Shown here one piece after another: positions 34,580 to 45,027 of a stretch of DNA of 64,000 nucleotides. Source of the stretch: Diadema setosum (taxonomy: Eukaryota; Echinodermata; Echinoidea; Diadematoida; Diadematidae). The stretch lies in contig CM067070.1 in NCBI GenBank assembly GCA_033980235.1, positions 9,502,195-9,566,194 of the forward strand, given 5' to 3'. A program made the position numbers and the translations under genes. The notes beneath the pieces were generated by a model that did not search any database, was not told the origin of the DNA, and saw nothing but the letters and a program-made list of their open reading frames with translations. Each line of letters starts with the position of its first letter. Within the stretch, counting starts at the first letter, position 1.

Positions 34580-34895
34580 ATTGAAATTTTACCCGATTAC
34601 CTTAATATAACATCAAGACGGCATCCCTATTCATCCCTTCATTGTATGTTGACCAGGGTCTCGTTTCATAAAACTGCAACTACCACATTTCTGTGACAAA
34701 TTTGGATTAATTTTGATAACATTAGGATTTCAGTATCTTAAACAACTATCACAACTTGTCACTGATAACAAGTTTTATGAAACAGGGCCCAGTTGTGTAT
34801 ACATGTTTTATACACAACTGATAAACATACAATGAAGGGATGAATAGGGGTGCTGTCTTGATACTATAGAAAGATTTTGGGTAAAATCTGACTTA
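34580..34895. mobile_element. Palindromic MITE with nested hairpin
   Basis: The left arm (ATTTTACCC...ATCAAGACGGCATCCCTATT...GTTTCATAAAACT) is mirrored at the right (AGTTTTATGAAAC...AATAGGGGTGCTGTCTTGAT...GGGTAAAAT). The right arm has an extra perfect hairpin, AGTTGTGTATA...TATACACAACT, absent from the left. Confidence 0.65.
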
Positions 34896-36644
34896 CTAAG
34901 GAGACAAAGACAGGAATTTTTCAGCAAGGAGATGATACCTGTTTGGTTCTAAGGGGTTTAGATTTAACATCAATTCTATGTAATGAATGGGGCTAGCACA
35001 GGATGTTTAGGGTTGACTGAACCTGGTCGTAAATTGTGCTTTTATTATACCAGGGAAGTGTCCCATCGTTCTGATTATACTTTGGCTTACATTACGGAAG
35101 AGATCCGAAATTTTATCAATTTCACAAGAAAGAGAAGAAAAAAAAATCCCTGTAGAAAAGTTAAAACATCTTCAAAACTAGGGTGACAAATAATGACGTT
35201 ATGACATTCTAAATTTTTCTTTCAAAAATACTTCTTAACCAGTCGTTATGAAGATTCAAAACAGCAAGTTGATGTTATGCTCTCACAATATCTTATTCAT
35301 TTCATAAATTATACAGAAATGACTAAGCTCTCATATTTTACTTGTTTGAGTATTAAACTTGTCTTCAACCATCCTAAAACAAAAAAAAAAAACAACTAAT
35401 GTTTACTCTGATATATTACGATATGGGTATATACTTTTACTTGTATGAGAAAAAATTACTTATTTCCCCCCGACTTTCATTTATCACACTCATGCAAAAT
35501 TGTCAAGGCATGACATTGTTTTGCTCATATGAATATGCATAAGGACTTGTCAAGAATTGATTTTCAACATTTCTTACCCGACTTTTGTCACTATTGGAAC
35601 GTTCTCTTTCTTTTTAGAAATAATGTTTGTTTTTGTTTTTCTATTCGGGTGAATTGGAACCGGGTGTTGTCTGATGTGAAAAGTATTATTAAAATGTCCC
35701 TTTAAGTGAAAAATACTTGTCAGTAAAACCTACATTTCTTTTTTATTTTTGTCATCTATCAATTTATGTTTGTTTGCTGTTAACATCTGCTGACAGTGGC
35801 ACAAACTCAAAAAGTGTTAATGATCAATATACACAATGAATGTAACAATCACGATTTCAATGTCAGCGAAGTGTCAAAGTAAAATGCAGGGCTATTGTGT
35901 GAAGATATGCTGTGGTCCTGTGAGCAGCTGTGCAGGTTAAAGGGAAGGGACGTTACTGTATATATACATGTATATATAAGCTTTATTTCAGCTTAATAAC
36001 CTGCCCTACTCCTAATATATGATAACCTCAAACAACAGTTTCATGTCCTTTATACATACAGTATACATACCGACAGTATACCATGCTATTCCTATATACA
36101 TCTACATTTATATAGACATTCTATTCCTAGATAGTCATCGGGTGTATCAGTACATATATATGGGTCAATTATTTGTAATTAAGGCACGGATACCAACTAG
36201 ATATTACTACATTATTAAGATATGAAATTACCTTTTCATAAACAAAATTCATGACATAAAACCCCGCTTGAGTGCTTCGAAATAGTTCTGAAATGTGAGT
36301 CAGGGATGGAAACAACCAATGTAGACATTTGATTTGGTATAATCAATGTTAAGTATACTTAAATTACAAAACGTGACCAATGGTAATAATAATATGTCTA
36401 AACTAAACAGTCTACAGTTATCATTTATTGAAGAAATAGTGATATCTCCTTTTATATTCCACTTACTAAGAATCTTGCTATAGGATTGGTCAAGCGCTGA
36501 TCTCGTGATAAAGCGTAGTTTTGCCCATCACATCACCTGAGAGGAAAAGTTCGTTACACACTATGATGATAGTCATTTCGCTGATCTTGTAGTCCACACA
36601 GTCCTGACGCGAGATAGAACTTACAATTGTGGGTACGCGCGAAA

Positions 36645-36719
36645 TAAAAGTGCGTTGTACCACTGTGATCTATCATTTGACCTGGGTCAAGTAATAGACC
36701 ACAGTGCAACGCACTTTTA
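36645..36719. repeat. Hairpin with 26-bp arms
   Basis: TAAAAGTGCGTTGTACCACT... pairs with ...AGTGCAACGCACTTTTA. The loop contains a second palindrome, TTGACCTGGGTCAA. Either a tiny fold-back element or a structured regulatory site. Confidence 0.65.
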
Positions 36720-37131
36720 CTTATCGTCAGTGAGACGATGCTGTGCTATGTTGCAATCGCAAGCTAGCCCACGTCTAAAGTTGACTCGTATGTTATCGTG
36801 CGTGCACGCAATCTAGTTGCCTTGCTCCTGTTTCAGAATGTCCAGCGTCTAGCAACAACATGATTGGTAAGTGACTGTAGCTTAAACCCCAAGGCTTGGC
36901 CTAAATATACCTAGATCTATGCCTAGACTACATAGTATTTAGCGGCTTAGGTCTAGACTCTCCGACTCTCGCTAGACCTCACGTAGGCCCTATAGATCTG
37001 CAGTTTTAGTGTTTTTTGGACTTGGAGCCTAGTGTAGATCTAGCTGTGTTGTTGCCCCCGCCCCGTCTTGTTCCCGATAGTTAAAATGATTTGAGATGTG
37101 GAATTAAACGGGAATTAGATGTGGAATATAA

Positions 37132-37311
37132 AGCAAATAATCAACTTTTGGTTGCAGGCTATGAGACAAACTATCACTTCCTCGGCGATCTGAATGTGTA
37201 CGCTATCTTTCCTCATAATCCTCAGCTGCGCTTCGGAAAGAAAGCTACATCCAGATCGCCTCGGAAGTGATAGTTTGTCCCATCACCTTCACCATTGTTG
37301 ATTATTTGCTC
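37132..37311. mobile_element. Small fold-back element
   Basis: The arms GACAAACTATCACTTCC-T-CGGCGATCTG (37164 on) and CAGATCGCC-T-CGGAAGTGATAGTTTGTC (to 37279) pair. Outside them GCAAATAATCAAC (37134) pairs with GTTGATTATTTGC (37297). Total about 180 bp, non-coding. Confidence 0.65.
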
Positions 37312-37519
37312 AATAATTAAGACTATTATTATTGCGAAATTTCTATATCATACATGATCTCTTTGTGATACCCTTGACCTACACATATGCGTCAAATGTG
37401 ATATCTTGATTTATTTTTTTTTTTTATCACTGCTCCCAATGGTAAACAGTACCTTTAACTGTGACCAACGCGTCTGGGTGAATGGCCGATCACGATACAA
37501 GCATGGACAAACGGACACA

Positions 37520-37582
37520 TTCACACACACACGCACACACAGTCACACACACACGCGCACACACACACACACACACACACTC
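37520..37582. repeat. (CA)n microsatellite
   Basis: Impure CA array with CG interruptions, about 400 bp before exon 2 of HSP70 gene 2. Confidence 0.9.
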
Positions 37583-37916
37583 AGATCCATATATATGCTA
37601 TACTCTAATAGTATGCTGTAATATTGCAAATATTACATTCTAATCATACTTTGCTGGAAGTGAAATAAATGACATGAAATGAAATGAATTTTTTTTGTAT
37701 ATAAATGCAGGAACAGACAGATAATTAAGCGTGCAGGGGAAAAACATAACAGGTGAATATCGCCACCGAAAAACCATCAAACACACAGAGAGAAGTTATA
37801 GCCTAGTCACCCAGTTTTGGGTTAATACGTTGTGCATTACAGCTTTTATCGATACTACACATTTTGGGTGCTTTTCATAACTTTTAATTTCATTTTCACT
37901 TTCGCTTGTACTACAG

Positions 37917-39600
37917 GAACCCTAAGAATACTATCTTTCATGTCAAGAGACTGATAGGTCGACGGTTCACAGACGAGAGTGTCCAAGCTGATATGAAGCA
38001 CTGGCCATTCAAGGTGATCAACCAAGGAAGTAAACCTGGGATACAAGTTGAATACAAGGGAGAGAAAAAAATCTTTGCTCCAGAGGAAGTCAGCTCCATG
38101 GTTCTCACCAAGATGAAGGAGACAGCCGAGGCATATCTTGGTCAGAAAGTCACTGATGCTGTCATCACCGTTCCCGCCTACTTCAACAATGCTCAGCGAC
38201 AGGCCACCAAAGATGCAGGTGTAATTGCAGGGCTGAATGTTCTGCGCATTTTCAATGAACCGACAGCAGCTGCCCTTGCATATGGACTTGACAAACAATT
38301 GCAAGGCGAGCAGCATATTCTGATCTTTGACCTCGGCGGAGGCACGTTTGATGTGTCAATTCTGGCGATCGATGAGGGTATCTTCGAAGTCAAGTCAACA
38401 GCTGGAGACACCCATCTTGGTGGTGAGGACTTTGACAACAGGCTGGTGAAGTATTTTGCTGAAGAATTCAAGCGCAAACACCAGAAGGATCTCACAAATA
38501 ATCCACGAGCCCTCCAACGTCTTCGAACAGCAGCTGAGAGTGCAAAAAGGACTCTCTCAGGTAGTTCTCAAGCCAAAATTGAGGTAGACTCGCTGTTCGA
38601 AGGAACTAATTTTCATGCAACCATAACCAGAGCTCGCTTTGAAAACCTCTGCTCCGATCTCTTCAAAAAATGCATTGGCCCGGCTGAGAGTGCTATCGCT
38701 GATGCAAAGATCGACAAGAAAGACATCGACACTGTTTTGCTAGTTGGAGGATCTACCCGCGTTTCCAAGATCCAGAAACTTCTGCAGGAGATCCTGGAAG
38801 GCAAGCACCTCAACAAGTCTATCAATCCAGATGAAGCTGTGGCCTATGGTGCAGCAATCCAAGCAGCCATCTTGTCTGGTGATCGGAGCGAAGAAATCCA
38901 AGATGTAATCCTCGTTGACGTAACCCCACTATCTCTTGGAATTGAGGTCGTTGGTTTCGAAATGTCAACAGTAGTCAAAAGAAATACGACAATTCCCACC
39001 GTGGCAACTGCATCTTACACCACATTTTTCGATGACCAAACAAGCATAATGGTTAAAGTGTATGAGGGCGAGAGGGCCCTCACCAAATACAACAACGTAC
39101 TTGGAGAGTTTGTGCTGAGCATTCCTCCAGCTCCAAGATGTGTGCCAAAGATCAAAGTGACCTTTGACATCGACGCCAATGGCATCATGGATGTGACAGC
39201 CAAGGACCAGAGCACAGGTCGCAGCAACAAGATCACAATTACCAACAACAGGAACAGTCTATCCAAGGAAGAAATCGAACTCATGATCAAAGACGCTGAG
39301 AAGTTCAGACTAGAGGATTATTTTCATCGGAAAAGAAATGCAGCCAGGAACAAACTCATGGACTACGCGTACAGCGTCAAAGCCGCTGTCAACGAGCCAT
39401 TAGCCGAGAGAAAACTAACCTCTTGTGACAAAGAAAAGATCACCAGGGCTGTAGAAAAAGTTCTTCAGTGGTTGGATTCCAACTACAGAGCGACCGAGGG
39501 AGAATTAACACAGCAGCTTGACGAGCTTCAGAAAACCTGCTCACCAATCATGATCCAGTTGCCTATGGGGATCAGCGGCAACCGTGATGTTTTATCTTAA
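37917..39600 (+). CDS. HSP70 gene 2, coding exon 2 (divergent HSP70 without EEVD)
   Basis: This exon completes a 623-residue cytosolic-type HSP70 after the acceptor CTACAG (to 37916). The ATPase signatures are intact: [31 protein letters not shown] and the linker DVTPLSLG. The lid helices ([16 protein letters not shown]) are present. Compared with gene 1 the ATPase half is very similar, while the first half of the substrate domain differs strongly ([13 protein letters not shown], then [13 protein letters not shown]), and the usual LTGIPPAPRGVP is [11 protein letters not shown], one residue shorter. The tail reads [13 protein letters not shown], with no GGMP repeats and no EEVD. Either a functional specialised chaperone or a paralogue drifting after duplication; the intact frame and splice sites favour function. 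Confidence 0.95.
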
Positions 39601-39645
39601 TGGAGTAAGCGTCGGAAAGTTGAGATTTAATTCACTTCTCCAAGG

Positions 39646-39651
39646 AATAAA
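39646..39651 (+). terminator. Candidate poly(A) signal of HSP70 gene 2
   Basis: AATAAA lies 46 bases after the stop codon, the first such signal downstream. It implies a very short 3' UTR if used. Confidence 0.45.
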
Positions 39652-41510
39652 TGGGACCAAAAGCATCCACAAATTTATACTAAATGAATGGAAAGGTCGA
39701 ATCACTTAAAAGGAGTGACGATTCTTGTATCAAAGTATCTTCCATTTTCTGTTGAAGGTGTAACGTGTGACCAAGAAGGGCGTGGTATCATATTAAAAGC
39801 AGCGATATGTGATTGTTATCTATCGGCAGTACATATTCTTCTACAGAAAGCAAACCTAGAAACTGTTTCTCTAAAATATTACCAGTTTGGATTCAGGAAA
39901 ATAGTCGAAATCATTGTGATTGGCGTGTTGGTTGTAATTTTCTATTCATTTCTGGCTCCAGGTTAAGATGTAAAAGTCTGGTTTTTCTAAAACACCCTGG
40001 AATTTCAAAACTTTTATAAGAATATTATCTGATTCTAATATTTAGAGAAAACTCACTGCTTTAAAATAACAGTTTACCTAGAGGAATTTTATCACTACAG
40101 TGTTAGTCTAGTGTGATTTTCGAAGAAAAAGTGCAATGTGAATTTCGACTATGTAGATCTTCTAAAGCAATGTCTCCTCTTTCATTTTCGTTGCATTTCA
40201 TTAAAAAACAAAATTGTCTTTGCTATACCTATAGAATATAAATTATTGTATTCACGTTGGTTATATAATGAATGTTAGTATATTACCGTTACATTTACAC
40301 CCTTTTTGCAATATGTGTATCATAAAGCAATGTCCCATCTATCATTTCCGTTACATTTGATAAAAACAGTACATATGTCTTTGCTATACGTCCGGAACGA
40401 CTTTTTAAAGGCTTCTCGTTGGTTTATCGCTTGTTTTGTGTACGGGACCGTGAGGGCAGGGGTGACTTTGGGCACCCTCCCAAGTGGTTGCCTTACTTGG
40501 AATGTGTATGATGTTAACTACATAGATATCGTAGACCAATATGTCCTCTATAAATGCCATTCCAAATCTTAAAAATGAAAGTGTCTTTGATATATACGGC
40601 CGGAACAACCTTTTAAAGGCATGTACACTGTACCATGAAACATAACTGTATGAGCGGTATTACTGCATGTTTAATATAGGCCTATTGCTGTGGGGATGAA
40701 GTAGAAGAGGATAGAAGAGGTAGAAATATTTCATGAGAAATTACGTACTATATGGTAAGAAGGTAACCCAAGATGTATTTTGAAAGAATATTTTGTATTA
40801 CATCAAATAGGTTAAATGATGATTACAAAAATATGTGAGGGTTGTGTTTACATAGCAACAAAAAATGTCTTTCAGAGCGGTATTCAGAATGCTTAAAGGT
40901 AGGGAATCCCATTTGCATGCCTTAAATGAAGAGTTGTATAAATACAGTGGTATGTTGAAGAGAGTATCATTTTAGAAACTCCCATGAAGTATTGAAAGTG
41001 GAAGGTAACCCTGTACATTTTTATTGACCGTTAGATTTTGAATTGAATTTTTTTCGGGGCTCACCGTAGATTCCAGTAAATTCTAGGCTACCTTTGCAGA
41101 CCCATGCACTGCATGTGTGTCCATCATGTATATTTTGTGAAGAAAGTTCATCAAAACTTACAAACATTTCTATATACATTCTTGCCACACACTCTATATG
41201 TTATTACATCATCTCTTATACTTTTAGATTTGTGTCTATAGATAAAAAAAAAATACAGAAGACTGCAACAAAAAGGCTTAAGTGTGGCTGACACACAGAA
41301 CTACTGAGTAGTTGAGTTTTGTGCATTATTCAAATTGTAGATAACTGTTGACTTCCAAATTTCTCAGCAGTGTCCTAAACAAGTCCCCTGAGGTTCATAT
41401 TTAATGTTTTGCTGCATTTTGGGAGGTCTGTAAAAGGTATCCCCTACCTTTAAGAATGAGACATTGAATTCTATCAGGTTTTCTGGAATGAAATAAAGTG
41501 CAGATAATCT
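39652..41510. other. Intergenic, nothing recognised
   Basis: No gene or clear repeat arms. A phrase around ACGTCCGGAACGACTTTTTAAAGGC (40389) recurs as TACGGCCGGAACAACCTTTTAAAGGC (40596), a short direct repeat. Confidence 0.4.
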
Positions 41511-41514
41511 TCGT

Positions 41515-41935
41515 GACCGGAGGCCAATTAGCCCTTTGTATTATGATCATAAGATTATGGCAGTTGTACTTGCAAAGATATTGAATAAAGTAATTTCTAG
41601 TATTGTGCATGAAGATCAGGTTGGATATTCAATGTGTACACGGAAAAGAATGAGTGGTTTAACGAAGAAAAAAGAAAGGGGCAATGATGATATTTGATTT
41701 TAAGCTAGCATTTGATTCAATAGGATTTGACTGTAATAAGGAATCTAATTTTGATACGAAATTCGATTTCATGTATACAAGCCTATAGTCAGCTCGGAGT
41801 TAGTCAATGTTTGCAAACGAGAAGTATTATTTCAGAGAGAGTCATTACAAGAGACAGGGTTGTCCACTCTCAGCATTTTTATTTATCTCAGCAGTTGAAA
41901 TTGTGGTAAATAAGATCAGAAAATATGTTCAGGGG
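41515..41935 (+). pseudogene. L1/Tx1-like LINE reverse transcriptase remnant
   Basis: The + strand contains RRPISPLYYDHKIMAVVLAK and NKVISSIVHEDQVGY (RT finger region and the 'QxGF/Y' motif), a damaged palm segment around 41690-41715, and then, in another frame, RQGCPLSAFLFISAVEI (RT motif B). The YxDD box is not reached. Frameshifts and stops are frequent. The text resembles the L1/Tx1 group, as does the fragment at 46321. Confidence 0.75.
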
Positions 41936-41997
41936 ATTCGCCACATCACGGTGCCCCTATCATTCACTCTTGTTATAACGACCCCTATATCGTGTTT

Positions 41998-42011
41998 TTT
42001 ATGTCTCTCTG

Positions 42012-42044
<33 letters not shown>

Positions 42045-42090
42045 GTCTCTCTCTCTCTCTCACAAACACACACATACACACGCACTCTCT
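41998..42090. repeat. (CT)n/(CA)n simple repeat
   Basis: TCTCTCTGTCTG array followed by CACACA; reading frames across it are artefacts. Confidence 0.9.
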
Positions 42091-42528
42091 CTCCAGTATC
42101 GTTACTTACTTCCTCATGTAAACAGAATGGATATCCCAAATACCATTTATGGTGACATGGGATTAATACATTGTCATTGTCATTGTCATTGTCGTCCTAG
42201 CAGAGCAAGCGCTGTAGAGAGGGTATGCAAACCTCAAATACGCGCAGCTCTACTTCCCAAGTAATTTCGCCCTCTCTGTCAAAAGCTAAAAAAATAAATG
42301 ATCTTCAAAAATCCGTAAAAATTGCCTGATCGCTACCGAAATTTAATCATTTGTTCTTTGTGTCATTATCAAATTTTTTGAAAGTTTTATTCAAATAACT
42401 TTTTGAGCTATTTTGCAAACAAACAAACCAAGAAACAAAGGAAACCAACGGTAATGAAAACATAAGTTCCTTACATGACGGGGGTAATAATGCATAGAAA
42501 CGAAAAGTACAAAAATGTGCATTAACAA

Positions 42529-42551
42529 ATATATATATAATATCTATATAT

Positions 42552-42637
<86 letters not shown>

Positions 42638-42681
42638 TATATATATATATATATATATAATTCTATATATATATATATATG

Positions 42682-42717
<36 letters not shown>

Positions 42718-42730
42718 CACGTACATATAT
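42529..42730. repeat. (TA)n microsatellite
   Basis: About 200 bp of nearly uninterrupted TA dinucleotides directly left of TIR element A copy 2. The two Tyr-Ile frames across it are not genes. Confidence 0.95.
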
Positions 42731-42731
42731 A

Positions 42732-43421
42732 TGTGACCGTGCATCACAAAACGAACAAAAAAGTCGCACACACTGATTTTGTGCGAGGACTGAAAACAGG
42801 TGAAATGGGTCAACCGAGCCGATCTTGACTTTTTCATATTTTCTAAATAAGCAAAACTTCTTCTACATTATGCTAAAATTTGGGATCATAAAACGGGCAG
42901 GAAGATGTGTTTTTTTAGCAGTTTATCTCGAACATTTTTTTTTTTGGCATAATAGTGTGATTAAGTGTGTCTTTAGAGTCCCCTTTTCATTTCTTAAGAA
43001 CCTTGTACACACTCTTCACTTTCAACTCCTATAACTTTTGAATGCTTCTACTTTGAAAGTTGGCATTAATCAAGGACAGAATGTGTTTAGAAGGCATGTT
43101 TAATTTCAGTTTAATCTGATAATCCTTTCATTGTTGTTACTCCAGTGGTTTACATCCTATTTTTGTCCCATTCATCGCACAACCAGCACGGCTTGGTAAA
43201 GATTAAGCCCTTGAATAGACACTGTACTTCAGAGCCTCTTTTCTCAGTTCGCACTTTTCCTGATTGTGTGCTTCCTTTCCAATATTTAGATAGGTTAGGA
43301 GAGTCCATTTGATTTGAGTTATACATCATTTTAAAGCTTAAAGTCTGCTCTTTCAGAATATGGACTTCACTGAAATTTCATGTCTGGCGACTTTTTGTTT
43401 GTTTTGTGGTGCAGGGTCACA
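42732..43421. mobile_element. TIR element family A, copy 2 (intact reference copy)
   Basis: The left end TGTGACCGTGCATCACAAAA and right end, reverse-complemented, TGTGACCCTGCACCACAAAA continue with CAAAAAGTCGC on both sides, giving TIRs of about 34 bp. Length 690 bp, non-coding. It shows the uninterrupted structure for copies 1 (641-1723) and 3 (48221-55279). Confidence 0.85.
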
Positions 43422-44192
43422 TCTGATTATATACATTTATATTTACATTCAGCCAAAAATAGGTAATCACTTTTTCCAGTGCGTACTTTTTTTTTATAGA
43501 AGATTTTGATATAAAATATTTGTGTCAGATGCCATATTAAAGAACATTCTATTGGCTATCGAGCTGGTAGGTTAATACAAAGGGAATTTTAACGCATGAG
43601 TGAACACAGTCGTTTTTGTCTTCCAAGGCACAAAAGTAAAAATTGAAGAATTTAATATTTAGTCCTTCATTTGCAAATGCCCTTCACGATAGCAATGATC
43701 ACAAAATACCAATTTACCACAAAGAGAGACATGAATGAATAGCAAAAAAAATTGGGTAAGTTTTTGCTCCCATGTAATGCCTTGAAATCCTCAAACAAGA
43801 ACAAAGTAGGAAACTAAAGTGGGAAATAAGATTTTTTTTTGTCCACTCCAATTCAAATGGCATAGGGAGTAAGCCACAAAAGTGGTAAAATGAAAAGACT
43901 TTTTTTTATTCTTTTAATTTAGGAGTTTAAGAAATCATGAGACAAATTCAAGAACAAGTTATCTTTTTCATTGTGCTTAATTCAAAATAACATTTCAAAT
44001 TTTTGCCAATTTTGTTGATAATGTCTCTTACGTTATGACATTTGAATTTAATCGAAGATTCTTCATTTTCTCCATTATTTTTTGCCTTTCTTTATTTTTG
44101 GAGGCTACAGAGATATTTTAGAGATCAATGGGTAATTTTTCCAAATACGTGTTTTTCAAATTCATGAATTTCTTCCGTCGAAATGTTTTCAT

Positions 44193-44405
44193 TGCAACTG
44201 ATTGACAAATTGCCCTACATCGACGTAAATAAGCACTGAATTGATCAGTGTTTCTTTAGTAGTAGCCATGATAAAAAATCATGGGCGTACATACTCGAGC
44301 AGGATTCGAACCTACGACCTCCTGATCACCGGACAGGTGTCATCTCCACTAGACCACCGAGCTTTCGCCAGACAGCAAGTGTTGGTTCTAATCCTTATAG
44401 CATGC
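44193..44405 (-). mobile_element. tRNA-derived SINE
   Basis: Read on the minus strand, a tRNA-like head holds an A box (GGTCTAGTGG, 44347-44356) and a B box (GGTTCGAATCC, 44302-44312) at normal spacing. The T-arm GTAGG-TTCGAAT-CCTGC pairs well, while acceptor and anticodon arms are imperfect, so this is not a working tRNA. A unique 3' part follows, ending CAATTTGTCAATCAGTTGC. Confidence 0.7.
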
Positions 44406-44422
44406 AGCGGGTACTGCTTTGT

Positions 44423-44595
44423 TATTCAAATTCATGAATTTCTTCCGTCGAGATGTTTTCATTGCAACTGATTGACAAATTGCCCTACATCGATTTTTTA
44501 TCATGGCTACTACTAAAGAAACACTGATCAATTCAGCGCTTATTTACGTCGATGTAGGGCAATTTGTCAATCAGTTGCAAAAAAAAAAAAAAAAT
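44423..44595 (+). repeat. Rearranged second SINE tail (inverted and direct repeats)
   Basis: 44423-44495 repeats 44155-44227 in direct orientation. 44491-44580 is the reverse complement of 44193-44282 and ends in an A-run. The arrangement suggests a second SINE of opposite orientation inserted at, or copied from, the first. Confidence 0.6.
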
Positions 44596-44895
44596 ACGTG
44601 TTTGTTTCTCATTGTGTCTGGTTTGTCTCTTGTTCTCATTGTTACGTGGAAGAGCACATACTTATGAATGAGAACTTGTTAATTTTTGCAATTTTAATTT
44701 TTGTGTCTTGGAGGAGAACAAAAAATGTATTTCATCATTTGTGAAGTTTCCCTTGTAATTAACCTACCAGGGGGTAGGCAGTTGAATTGCCCGTAACGTC
44801 GTACATGAACAATTAATATTTAGCCTAATAGTCAATGTGTAATATGAGCTTGAAAAAGTGTTTACTTTTTTTTCTTTTCTTTTTTTGCTGAGTAC

Positions 44896-44904
44896 ATATT
44901 ATAT

Positions 44905-44938
<34 letters not shown>

Positions 44939-44982
44939 CTACGTATATATATGTGTGTGTGTGTGTGTGTGCGTGTGTGTGA
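44896..44982. repeat. (TA)n-(TG)n microsatellite
   Basis: TA array joined to GT array at about 44950. Confidence 0.9.
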
Positions 44983-45027
44983 ATTATACGTAAATATGGT
45001 AACCGAAGTTTGTCGTAGTCGTGAAAC

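Larger units (their letters stand above)
34422..37916 (+). other. Intron of HSP70 gene 2
   Basis: Starts GTGAGT, ends GTACTACAG, 3495 bp, phase 2. It contains a palindromic MITE (34580-34895), two hairpins (36645-36719 and 37132-37311) and a CA array (37520-37582). The stretch 34900-36600 holds nothing recognised. A minor candidate internal exon (36838-36868) is bounded by TTTCAG and GTAAGT. Confidence 0.9.
43564..44770. mobile_element. TIR element family C, copy 2 (with SINE insertion)
   Basis: CTGGTAGGTTAAT at the left is mirrored by ATTAACCTACCAG at the right. The inner TIR and body match 5630-6291 (GCACAAAAGTAAAAATT, AATGCCCTT). It is about 500 bp longer because SINE-derived sequence (about 44155-44595) lies inside. 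Confidence 0.7.

Noticed and set aside
42573..42837. Tyr-Ile-rich frames over TA arrays (also at 55224-55503 and 44899-45165)
   Set aside because: Low-complexity translation of microsatellites.
44290..44372. Functional tRNA gene on the minus strand
   Set aside because: A and B boxes and T-arm are good, but acceptor and anticodon arms mispair and the sequence continues into a SINE body repeated at 6960-7151.
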